A DNA stretch of 64,000 nucleotides from Nostoc sp. UHCC 0702. GTDB taxonomy: Bacteria > Cyanobacteriota > Cyanobacteriia > Cyanobacteriales > Nostocaceae. The DNA is taken from contig CP071065.1 of the NCBI GenBank assembly GCA_017164015.1, forward strand, positions 310,001 to 374,000. The letters are read 5' to 3'. A model generated the notes under the pieces. That model searched no databases, had not been told where the DNA came from, and saw only the letters and a program-made list of their open reading frames with translations. Position numbers and translations under genes: made by a program. Positions 1 to 7,320 of the stretch are shown one piece after another. Within the stretch, counting starts at the first letter, position 1. The number at the start of each line of letters is the position of its first letter.

Positions 1-270
1 AAATGGTTCTGGATTGTCAAAGTCATAATAAAAGCCATTTTCAATCCAGGGGCCGATTGTAACTTGCGCTTTGGGAAACAACTTTTGTACTGCCATAGCC
101 ATCACATGGGAAGCTGTATGGCGAATTTTTTTTAAATTTTCCGACTCGCTGGTACGCGGTAAATACATTTTTTCAGGTTTTTCTGATCCGAAGCTAGTAT
201 CGGCGGGAGCCACCGCTGGAACTTCTCTGTGATTGGGAGCTTGATTAGGCGACATCGGTTGCTGAACCAT
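1..270 (-). CDS. thrS: Threonyl-tRNA synthetase, N-terminal part (cut by window edge)
   Basis: Charges tRNA-Thr with threonine in the cytoplasm. Only the first 90 residues lie in the window; the gene continues past base 1. The start ATG is at 268-270. After a poorly conserved lead of about 45 residues comes the HxxxH motif (His51, His55, in [13 protein letters not shown]) and the [13 protein letters not shown] stretch, both typical of the editing (N2) domain of ThrRS. The N-terminal TGS domain of the E. coli enzyme is absent, which I recall as usual for cyanobacterial ThrRS. Everything upstream to 1023 is free of genes, so its promoter lies there. Confidence 0.9.
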   Translation of the reverse strand, partial: MVQQPMSPNQAPNHREVPAVAPADTSFGSEKPEKMYLPRTSESENLKKIRHTASHVMAMAVQKLFPKAQVTIGPWIENGFYYDFDNPEPF

Positions 271-1023
271 TAGCGAAGTGACTGCAAAAGTAATTTATCA
301 GTTGGAGTTCTCAAAAATCTACTCAAATATAGCTTGGCATTATAATGTGTAGATTTCTTCTTTCAACTATAACCACTGTAAAAAGGATGGGGCACTGGGG
401 ATTGGGAATAAAAGCCCAAAGTTCCTCCCCGTACTACTCCTTAATATATAACTGTCGCCAGTAGTGTTAGGACATCAACAGATGATAAAACCTAGACACA
501 AAGCGAAAAGTCGAGCCAGTGCGAACAATCGCGCTTGCGTCCCAAAGCAACTGGCGTCCCAGCGGCGGCTGACGCCGATCTGAACTTTAATAGACAAAGA
601 CTTTTCACCCAGTCCCCAGTCCCCAGTCCCCAGTCCCCAGTCCCCAGCTATAGTGGCGGACTCTGAAGTTTGCCTGCGAGCAGCCGAATTAATGCCTAGG
701 GGAAAACCGACATTCACTTCTGCTTCATGACTCGAAGTAAAAACGCAAACACCAGAGTATGTAGGTTTTTTTAGACACAGGCTGAACTTGATCTCAAAAT
801 CTGAATATTTTTCAGACAATATTTCTATGCAAAGCTGTGGCTATATCACCGGATGCAGCTTCTACAGGATATAACCGAAAAAATCGTTAAGTATATATGA
901 GGTTTTTTGTAACTATTATTACCTATTTTTGATAAAGTCTGTCTCAAGACAGATTAAATTTATTATTAAGAAATGTAAATTACGTTAATATTAACTAAGA
1001 AAATTAAAATTAGCTTCTCATTT
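271..1023. other. Gene-free stretch between thrS and the DUF2605 gene
   Basis: No credible gene. It holds a CCCCAGT heptamer array (about 608-647) and a perfect 7-bp inverted repeat, TCTGTCT-ca-AGACAGA, at 938-953. The latter sits about 70 bases before the DUF2605 start and could be an operator. The divergent promoters of thrS and the DUF2605 gene must lie here. Confidence 0.6.
608..647. repeat. CCCCAGT tandem heptamer array
   Basis: About five to six head-to-tail copies of CCCCAGT. The same heptamer recurs after psaD (about 13829-13975) and inside chlH (50716-50771). It is an example of the short tandem heptamers common in heterocystous cyanobacterial genomes. An open reading frame across it on the minus strand looks fortuitous. 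Confidence 0.8.
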
Positions 1024-1362
1024 ATGCGAGACTCAAACTTACCAGGGCCAGATTTGCTGAAAACGGTTTTAGAACCTCTGCTAGAGGACTTTCAGTATTG
1101 GTTCACGCGATCGCGCGAGTTTCTGGAAACAGAGCAACTCTCATTTATGAGTGAACAAGAGCAATCTGACTTGTTAGGGCGCATTAAGCAAGCTCAAGAC
1201 GAACTAAACACTGCAAAGATGCTGTTTGCTGCTACTGGGGGACAAGTAGGGATTGATATGGCAACATTAATGCCCTGGCATCACTTGGTAAAGGAATGTT
1301 GGAGTGTAGCAATACGCTTCCGTTCTCAGCACACCGATGGACAACAGCAAGACGATAGATAA
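1024..1362 (+). CDS. DUF2605 family protein
   Basis: A 112-residue soluble protein that I recognise as the cyanobacterial DUF2605 family from the LLKTVLEPLLEDFQYWF start and the helical, acidic middle. It has no signal peptide or membrane segment. No biochemical role is known to me. The gene lies 227 bases upstream of a DUF2973 gene on the same strand; these two families are commonly neighbours in cyanobacteria, so they may work together. The start ATG follows AT-rich DNA without a strong Shine-Dalgarno sequence. Confidence 0.75.
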   Translation: MRDSNLPGPDLLKTVLEPLLEDFQYWFTRSREFLETEQLSFMSEQEQSDLLGRIKQAQDELNTAKMLFAATGGQVGIDMATLMPWHHLVKECWSVAIRFRSQHTDGQQQDDR

Positions 1363-1589
1363 TTTTTATTGAGAGTATAGAATCCTTAACATTATTTTTA
1401 TTCACAAATAATGTATCCTATGCTACCGTAATTTGAATGACGGTTAAAAATTTGCACAAATTTTGCACAAATAATAAACACAGGTGCTAAATGCGCCAAA
1501 TATTTACACTCGCTCGAAGTCACAGTATCTACGAAACAAAACGTTACAGTATCAGTTTTTAAAATTTGCTGCTTCTGGAGGAAAATCTG

Positions 1590-1919
1590 ATGTTACACCT
1601 ACTTTACATTCTTGCTTTTACTATTCTTGCCTTTATAGCCGTTGCCAACTTAATTCGCAACTTGATCATGTTCAGTTTTGATCGAGAGCGCCCCTATCCG
1701 CCAAAATATTCACAAATGGGCAATCAGGGTAACTTTGGTTATCTCTCATCAAACAAACAATTCATACCACATCCAGAATTGTTGGATAATGCAGGCAACT
1801 TAATTAAAGAACCACTGTTGGTTATGCGTTCAATCAACGTTGAAGATGCTCGTCAACATTTAGATGCTCTTTATGAAGCTTCTCCAGGACATAAGAGTGA
1901 AAATTCCGAAGAAGCGTAA
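1590..1919 (+). CDS. DUF2973 family small membrane protein
   Basis: A 109-residue protein with one N-terminal hydrophobic helix (about residues 1-20, MLHLLYILAFTILAFIAVAN) and a soluble tail with many Pro and charged residues. I choose the ATG at 1590 over an in-frame TTG-type start at 1566 because CTGGAGG lies just upstream of it and family members begin MLHLLYILAF. It probably sits in a membrane with the tail in the cytoplasm. Function is unknown. It follows the DUF2605 gene in the same direction. Confidence 0.75.
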   Translation: MLHLLYILAFTILAFIAVANLIRNLIMFSFDRERPYPPKYSQMGNQGNFGYLSSNKQFIPHPELLDNAGNLIKEPLLVMRSINVEDARQHLDALYEASPGHKSENSEEA

Positions 1920-2182
1920 AAAAAGTTAGCAGAGGCGCAAGATTTTGCGCCTGTAGAAAAGTGATGAGTTAATAATTGCCACAAACCTCGGTGAGGTTGT
2001 GCAGATGTTGGCGGCGATTCAAAAGACATCGCTGCTTTTGATTGTATGGATAGTGGCAAACTGTTACAGCATGAGCAATAACGATTGATAAATTTTTATA
2101 AGACTTTCCGATAGGCGCAAAACCCTGTGTCTTTAGACCAGGGATGTAGCGCCAACGGTGAATTTATTCACCGTGATATTTT

Positions 2183-2584
2183 CTATTTGTGGTGAGGATC
2201 TTCAATATATTTCTTGATTACTGCCGCGCTAACATTTCCAGCAGTTGAATAAAAATAACTATTTGTCCACATACTAGGCATCTTTTTTAAATCTGGAAAC
2301 TCGCTTCTAAGCAGATAAGATGACCTGCCTTTAAAGAATTTAACTATTTGATTAATCGCGTAAGTTGGTTGATATTCCACAAATAAATGTATGTGGTCTG
2401 GTGCTATTTCCAGAGCCAGAATATCCCAATCTTTATATGAAGCTAAATCATAAAATATCTGTCTTACTCGTTTAGCTACTTCATTCACTAACACCTTACG
2501 TCTACGCTTGGGTATCCATACCAGATGAACGACAGCGTTACCTATAGAGTGATTGTTGTGTCTAGGTTCTAACGAATTAGTCAT
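2183..2584 (-). CDS. tnpA: IS200/IS605 TnpA, Y1 HUH transposase
   Basis: A 133-residue Y1 transposase that cuts and joins single-stranded transposon ends. The HUH metal-binding motif is His64-Ile-His66 (in DHIHLF), and the likely nucleophile is Tyr126 in KKYIEDP, so both catalytic elements are present and length is normal. The neighbouring left-end hairpin lies beyond its 3' end. It is divergent from tnpB, 87 bases away. It looks active; I see no frameshift. Confidence 0.93.
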   Translation of the reverse strand: MTNSLEPRHNNHSIGNAVVHLVWIPKRRRKVLVNEVAKRVRQIFYDLASYKDWDILALEIAPDHIHLFVEYQPTYAINQIVKFFKGRSSYLLRSEFPDLKKMPSMWTNSYFYSTAGNVSAAVIKKYIEDPHHK

Positions 2585-2671
2585 GTTTTTTATTCGGAGC
2601 TATTGACACTTAAATAATAACTCGCTACTATATTTACAGTCAATGAATTAACCCAAGGAGGTGATTAAGTA

Positions 2672-3886
2672 ATGCTAGTTTTAGAGTACAAAGTTAAAGC
2701 TAAGAAGCATCAATATGATGCAATTAACGAAGCTATCCGTACAACTAAATTCATCAGAAATAAAGCTATACGCTACTGGATGGATGCACCAAAAGAAGCC
2801 AAAGTTAATAAAATTGCTTTGAATAATTACTCAACAGCATTACGGAAGGAATTTAAATTTGTTGAGAAATTAAATTCAATGGCTTGTCAATCTGCCACTG
2901 AAAGAGCGTGGCTAGCCATTGATAGGTTTTACCAGAATTGTCAGAAAAAAGTATCAGGTAAAAAGGGATATCCCAGATTTCAGAAAGATAACCGTTCGGT
3001 TGAGTATAAAACGTCAGGATGGGCTTTAAACGCTATCAAAAGACGTATTACCTTTACCGACAAAAAAGCTATAGGTGAGGTTAAATTACTTGGTAAATGG
3101 GATATTCAAACTTACCCAGTCAAACAGATTAAGCGTGTTAGATTACTCAAAAAAGCTGATGGTTACTATTGCCAATTCTGCATTGATGTAGACGTTAAAT
3201 CTGAATCCAGAATTGCTAATGGTGAAATCGGGCTAGATGTGGGTCTTGAATATTTTTACTCAGATTCCAAAGGTAATCATGAGGAAAATCCTAGATTTTT
3301 GAGTCAAGCTGAGAAAGCAATTAAACACGCTCAACGTCAAATTTACAAAAAAGAGAAAGGCAAAAACAAACGACGGATAGCCAGACAGAGATATCAAAGG
3401 AAGCATTTAAAAGTAAGTAGGCAACGGAAAGAACACGCCATGAGATTGGCGCGTAACGTATGCAAGGCTAACGCCTTAGTAGCCTATGAAGATTTAAATG
3501 TTAAAGGTATGGTGAAAAATCACGCTCTTGCCAAGAGTATTAATGATGCTTCTTGGTCAATGTTCCGTCGTTGGTTAGAATATTTTGCGGCTATATTTAA
3601 CAGTACAGTTGTTGCTGTCAATCCGAGAATGACATCTCAAAAATGCTCAGATTGTGGTGCAATTGTGAAAAAATCCCTCTCAACTCGTAGCCATGTATGC
3701 AGTTGTGGCTGTAGTTTACAGAGGGATGTTAATGCTGCAAAAAATATTTTGAATCGCGGCATCGCTAGCTTGGGGCACAAGCGAAGTAACGCTTCAGGAG
3801 TCGGAACCTCTACGCTAATTGGCGTAAGCCTGTTAGAGCAAGTTCTGACGGTGAATGAAGAATCCCCCAACTTTACGACTAAGTGA
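2672..3886 (+). CDS. tnpB: IS605 TnpB, RNA-guided RuvC nuclease
   Basis: A 404-residue TnpB of usual length. The split RuvC site is visible: Asp in GEIGLDVGLEYF, Glu in VAYEDLNVKGM, and Asp in LQRDVNAAKN. A zinc finger (CSDCG, then HVCSCG) lies between the last two. TnpB family members use an RNA from the 3' end of their own gene to cut DNA matching the transposon's empty site. AGGAGG at about 2656-2662 is a good ribosome site for the ATG at 2672. The stop codon sits inside the right-end hairpin. All catalytic residues appear intact. Confidence 0.93.
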   Translation: MLVLEYKVKAKKHQYDAINEAIRTTKFIRNKAIRYWMDAPKEAKVNKIALNNYSTALRKEFKFVEKLNSMACQSATERAWLAIDRFYQNCQKKVSGKKGYPRFQKDNRSVEYKTSGWALNAIKRRITFTDKKAIGEVKLLGKWDIQTYPVKQIKRVRLLKKADGYYCQFCIDVDVKSESRIANGEIGLDVGLEYFYSDSKGNHEENPRFLSQAEKAIKHAQRQIYKKEKGKNKRRIARQRYQRKHLKVSRQRKEHAMRLARNVCKANALVAYEDLNVKGMVKNHALAKSINDASWSMFRRWLEYFAAIFNSTVVAVNPRMTSQKCSDCGAIVKKSLSTRSHVCSCGCSLQRDVNAAKNILNRGIASLGHKRSNASGVGTSTLIGVSLLEQVLTVNEESPNFTTK

Positions 3887-3921
3887 GCGAAGCGATACTT
3901 AGTCAGTTGGGGGAGTGTCAA
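3760..3921 (+). ncRNA. Probable omega-RNA scaffold of TnpB (3' part of tnpB to right end)
   Basis: By family analogy the guide RNA covers the 3' end of tnpB and the right-end hairpin (3864-3913), and the guide itself is the flanking DNA just after the element, starting near 3922 (AAGTCAATTGGACTGC). The 5' boundary is a guess. The position and hairpin are seen; the RNA itself is inferred. Confidence 0.45.
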
Positions 3922-4101
3922 AAGTCAATTGGACTGCGGCTATCATGACACCCATGAATAGGGAAATCGGCGCGTTCAATCTATCAAAATACTGAATTGA
4001 AATAACAACTTTTGATAAAACAACCTCTATCTGAGGAATGTTATAGCTGCTCAGCCAAACGTAGTAAAAATAGAATGCTAAATCTAATTGAGATGTACTC
4101 T

Positions 4102-4548
4102 ATGAAACTAAATTACTTGATGAAAGGACTTTCGACTGTAGGACGCTGGATGGCTACAACTCTATTTTGTGTGTTAGCGATCGCATTTGTTTGGCAAGGT
4201 GGGTTTTTCTCCAATACCACAGCAATGGCTGATTCTGGTGTAAACTTGATTGCATCGGCAGACGCAGGCGATCGCGTTCAAGATAAAGCGAGTGAAGATG
4301 CTGGACGAGCCAAAAATTTCATTGAAGACACCAAAGAGCGCGTCGAGCGGACTGCAAATAAAAATGCTAGTAAAGTAGACCAAGCAACCGACAATGGCAG
4401 TTTCATTGAGCGCAAAGCCAAGAAAGATGCGGCTCGAATTGAAAAAAGAGCAGAGGAAGATGCAGCTCGGACTGAAAAAGCAGTAGACAACACAAAGAAT
4501 GCTGTTGAACGCACTGTTGATAACATCAAGAATGCTTTTAGCAACTAG
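4102..4548 (+). CDS. Exported alanine/lysine-rich helical protein (LEA-like), unknown function
   Basis: 148 residues from the chosen ATG. A charged N-terminus and a hydrophobic stretch (ATTLFCVLAIAFVW) end at a likely signal-peptidase site near AMA-DSG, so the product is probably periplasmic. The mature part is a highly charged, low-complexity helix built from loosely repeated KDAARIEKRAEEDAAR-like units, resembling LEA or apolipoprotein-type amphipathic helices. Longer in-frame starts at 4012 and 4075 exist; I prefer 4102 because it gives a normal signal peptide. I do not recognise a named family. The IS605 element ends about 90 bases upstream of the longest reading. Confidence 0.6.
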   Translation: MKLNYLMKGLSTVGRWMATTLFCVLAIAFVWQGGFFSNTTAMADSGVNLIASADAGDRVQDKASEDAGRAKNFIEDTKERVERTANKNASKVDQATDNGSFIERKAKKDAARIEKRAEEDAARTEKAVDNTKNAVERTVDNIKNAFSN

Positions 4549-4739
4549 AGAATAGAAGCGCCTCATGCTAGGTGTGAGCAAATATAGGCTCAGTTGCAAT
4601 AATTGAAAGCAACAACAAAAATGTGTAGGGAGAAATCAAGCCAGGCTGAGAAAATGCTTGGCTTGATTTACAGCAGATGTCAATTGATCGGTTTGACTAT
4701 TCTCCGCGATAAAGTGAGGGCAAGTATAAAAAGTTTTAG

Positions 4740-4843
4740 GCGTTGCCTAATCTAGGTATGAATTTTGTATCACGCTCCAGGCGCAGAGAGTGAGAGTTTT
4801 ATTTTGCTGCATTTGTTTATTTCATACTTCTATTCAGCAACGC
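4740..4843. mobile_element. MITE, GCGTTGCTGAAT family, copy A
   Basis: A 104-bp foldback with no coding capacity. The left arm GCGTTGCCTAATCTAGGTAT and the inverted right arm GCGTTGCTGAATAGAAGTAT share most positions over about 23 bases. Copy B lies at 7061-7173 in the opposite orientation, sharing an internal AGGCGCA segment. The surrounding 4549-4913 gap holds nothing else I can identify. Confidence 0.7.
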
Positions 4844-4913
4844 TAGGTTTTCGGTCAGTTATAAGCTGGCAAATTAAGATTATGTTGTCCACTTGACACT
4901 GATTCAGGTTGCT

Positions 4914-5099
4914 ATGAGCGACAAAGAAGCTGTTATTGAGTTGGTGAAAAATTTACTCTCGGATGTAACCTTAAAAGAAATTGTTCAGAAAATTGAGTTT
5001 ATTGCAGCTATACGGGAAGGATTTGACCAAATTGAGCAAGGTCATGGCATTTCGATTGAGCAGGTTGAGCAGTTAATCGATACATGGACTACCAAGTAA
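4914..5099 (+). CDS. Antitoxin-like small protein of a broken ParE/RelE-type pair
   Basis: 61 residues from the ATG at 4914 (an in-frame TTG at 4893 is a less likely start). The helical, acidic sequence with DVTLKEIVQKIEFIAAIREGF and a GISIEQVEQLI tail resembles the small antitoxins that precede ParE/RelE toxins in cyanobacteria. Its 3' end overlaps the start of a truncated toxin reading frame at 5084 in the usual translationally coupled arrangement. With the toxin broken, it may be a relic or an orphan antitoxin. Family assignment is from memory of such pairs. Confidence 0.55.
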   Translation: MSDKEAVIELVKNLLSDVTLKEIVQKIEFIAAIREGFDQIEQGHGISIEQVEQLIDTWTTK

Positions 5100-5206
5100 T
5101 TCTCTCACCAAAAGCAGTTGGAAAGGTGTTTAGTTATATATATCAAATATTTTATTTTTGTGGTAAACGTCGTAACTCCTGCCAATTCAAGGTTACACCG
5201 TTATAG
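5084..5206 (+). pseudogene. Truncated ParE/RelE toxin remnant
   Basis: A 40-codon reading frame starting MDYQVILSPKAV, the standard N-terminus of ParE/RelE-superfamily toxins, where the alignment would next expect the long helices. After about residue 14 the sequence no longer resembles the family and reaches a stop at 5204. It overlaps the antitoxin gene out of frame (ATG at 5084, antitoxin stop at 5097-5099). The core and catalytic C-terminus are missing, so no toxin activity is expected. Confidence 0.55.
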
Positions 5207-5356
5207 AGATATCTACAAAGTATAGTCATACAAACTTCTGAAATCACAGAAACTTTACAGATTTTATTGACCACTTGTAGTAAATTAATGGTTATATCTT
5301 ACTAAATAAGCTATAAGTTTACAAATGAATTTATTTTTGTATCCAAACAGCAAAAA

Positions 5357-5773
5357 ATGACTTATTCAAAACACTTCCCTGATGACTGTCCTCCATCACA
5401 ATCCGATAGTGCATCAGGTGAGTTTTACAGGTTTATTCACAAGGCTCACGAAAAGCCACAACCAAAAGATTTTCTATCTTGGCGACAAGAGTTTCCACAA
5501 AAGGAATGCCCTGTCGGCTTATCTGAATGCCAAGCCTGTGGAGTATCAATTCATTCGTCGTTGGATGATGCCAAAAAATTGTCTCTCAGAATCCCGCGTT
5601 TTAGAAATATGAAAATTGCCAAGGGTTTTTTGAAGGATGAGATGGGAAAGATAAAACATACTCCATCAAGGAATGAAAAATCTCATCATACTTGGTGGAT
5701 ACCAGAAAAATCTGAACCCTGGAAAATTTTTGAACTATTTGATGCGAACAAAAAAGATTCAACCGAAACATAA
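5357..5773 (+). CDS. Hypothetical protein, first gene of an unrecognised two-gene module
   Basis: 138 residues, no signal peptide or membrane segment, rich in Lys, Ser, Pro and aromatic residues. A CPVGLSECQACG stretch holds three Cys, and KSHHTWWIPEKSEPWKIFEL is a conserved-looking C-terminal block. I do not recognise a family. It ends 12 bases before the next gene on the same strand, so the two are very likely co-transcribed. The DNA is more AT-rich than neighbouring housekeeping genes, and the pair is bracketed by two copies of one MITE, both consistent with acquisition as a unit. Confidence 0.6.
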   Translation: MTYSKHFPDDCPPSQSDSASGEFYRFIHKAHEKPQPKDFLSWRQEFPQKECPVGLSECQACGVSIHSSLDDAKKLSLRIPRFRNMKIAKGFLKDEMGKIKHTPSRNEKSHHTWWIPEKSEPWKIFELFDANKKDSTET

Positions 5774-5785
5774 ATATTAATAAAT

Positions 5786-7009
5786 ATGAGTTTTTTGCCG
5801 GAAAGGACAATACTAGGAAATCTTGAAATCATAGAAGTTTATGACTTTTATGACAAACCAGTATTATTTTCCTGTAAAAATAAATCTGGATTAATTTATA
5901 TAGTACTTTGTGTAGATAGTTCAGACTTTGTAGAAATATGGCTATATGCTCCCATATCTTCACTTCGATTTAAAAGTGCAGTACAAGGTGGAGTTGAGCT
6001 TAGAGATATATTTATTAATGCAGAAGATGCTTTTGTCTATCAGGTAGAAATTCCTTATGAGGATAACAGCAATCCTGTTATCACAACTCTTTATTGCAGT
6101 GAGATACCAGATAATTATTTACCAGAGCTAGGACAAGTAATTCAATCCGAAGACGATTCTAAAGATAGTAATATTGAAACAATTTCTCAACAAAAAAGAA
6201 GAGAAATAATAGACTTTGTTTTAGAGTTTTCAGAAAAAGAAATTGCAGAAGCCCCTGTAGGTGATCTAGGGCTAATCTTGTATTCATTACAAGAAACACT
6301 TGATGCTATAGGACAAATAAAGCTAGGTAAATCAGAAAGCCACATAATACAACCAGAGGTCAAGCAAAAGACTCAAGTTGTTATGTCTGGTATATTCAGC
6401 GGTTCATTCGGTATGCGCTTAGAAGGAACTGTATATGAAGAAGATACTCTAGGCTTAGGAGAGTCTTTCTTAGGGCAATGTTTAAAAGAATTTATACAGC
6501 TGATAAACCTTGGAGCAAACGCAGAGGAGCTACCAGCAAAATTAAATATTTTAAAGAAGAAAACTGCTTTTAAATATACTGAGTTTTTAGACGCTTTAAC
6601 TAGAATTGGAATAAGTAAATTACACATAGACTGGGCTTCTCCTGACAGGAAAGTACAAACAGGGGAAATAGAACTAAAAACTGTGTTTGATGCTATTGAT
6701 GTTATCAAACATACTAAACTAAGAGCAGAAACAGAGATTTATGTAAATGTAAAATTGACTCAGATTAGTTACAGTAGCAGAACAATAACTTTACAAGAAG
6801 AAGGTTCAAAGAAAAAATATAAATGCTTCATAGCCGATTCTGCTATGAAAGATGTAGACACTATTAGTAGAACACTGGTATATGAAGCAAGCATTCAGGA
6901 TTATGTAATATTGTCTCCTGTCGTTGACAAGGAAAAACACGAATACGAATTATTAAGTTTAAAACTACAAACTAGCCTAGAAAGTAATGATGGTTTGCAA
7001 TTAAGTTGA
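5786..7009 (+). CDS. Hypothetical protein, possibly with an N-terminal DUF6575-like domain
   Basis: 407 residues, soluble. The N-terminal about 110 residues (ILGNLEIIEVYDFYDKPVLF, then an alternating beta pattern with SSDFVEIWLYAPIS) recall the DUF6575 domain, from memory and with low certainty. A middle linker is Glu-rich, and residues about 190-400 form a second region of alternating beta strands and helices ending in a hydrophilic tail. No catalytic motif stands out. It follows the 138-residue gene by 12 bases. Codon use and AT content match that partner, so the two look like one transferred module. Function is unknown. Confidence 0.65.
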   Translation: MSFLPERTILGNLEIIEVYDFYDKPVLFSCKNKSGLIYIVLCVDSSDFVEIWLYAPISSLRFKSAVQGGVELRDIFINAEDAFVYQVEIPYEDNSNPVITTLYCSEIPDNYLPELGQVIQSEDDSKDSNIETISQQKRREIIDFVLEFSEKEIAEAPVGDLGLILYSLQETLDAIGQIKLGKSESHIIQPEVKQKTQVVMSGIFSGSFGMRLEGTVYEEDTLGLGESFLGQCLKEFIQLINLGANAEELPAKLNILKKKTAFKYTEFLDALTRIGISKLHIDWASPDRKVQTGEIELKTVFDAIDVIKHTKLRAETEIYVNVKLTQISYSSRTITLQEEGSKKKYKCFIADSAMKDVDTISRTLVYEASIQDYVILSPVVDKEKHEYELLSLKLQTSLESNDGLQLS

Positions 7010-7060
7010 TTCATCAAGTATGCTTTGCGGTTCATTAGTTTTACTAATAATTAATAAAAT

Positions 7061-7173
7061 TGGTGTTGCTGAATCAGAGTATAAATTGGCATTTTCCGAT
7101 ATCATTAAACAACGCAAATATGCGTCTATGCGCCTTTGCATGAAACTAATTCATACTTTTAATCAGCAACGCC
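7061..7173. mobile_element. MITE, GCGTTGCTGAAT family, copy B
   Basis: A 113-bp foldback whose ends, TGGTGTTGCTGAATCAGAGT and (inverted) TGGCGTTGCTGATTAAAAGT, agree over about 27 bases. It is the second copy of the family seen at 4740-4843, in the opposite orientation. A 67-codon reading frame runs across it but is fortuitous. The 7010-7320 gap contains nothing else recognisable. Confidence 0.7.
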
Positions 7174-7320
7174 AGGAAATTCTTTATAAATCGCCATATT
7201 TAGAGACAAAAGAGATTTTTTAATAGGGTTTAAGTAAAATTTCAACTTATGTCGCTTAATCCTCTAGGATGATCGCACCAAGCATAAAATAGGGAGTATT
7301 ACCTACTCCCCACTTTCTCT

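Larger units (their letters stand above)
2089..3921. mobile_element. IS200/IS605-family insertion sequence (divergent tnpA and tnpB)
   Basis: A complete-looking single-strand transposon with tnpA (minus) and tnpB (plus) pointing away from each other. Left-end hairpin: GGCGC at 2114-2118 pairs with GCGCC at 2149-2153, with an inner stem. Right-end hairpin: CCCCCAACT at 3864-3872 pairs with AGTTGGGGG at 3905-3913, plus an inner GACTAAGT/ACTTAGTC stem. The boundaries given are inferred: TTGAT at 2084-2088 as left target and TCAA at 3918-3921 as right cleavage site, by analogy with known family members. There is no target duplication, as expected for this family. Confidence 0.65.

Noticed and set aside
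475..819. 114-codon minus-strand frame
   Set aside because: It runs through a CCCCAGT array, has no recognisable domain and no ribosome site.
7020..7223. 67-codon plus-strand frame
   Set aside because: It mostly covers MITE copy B.
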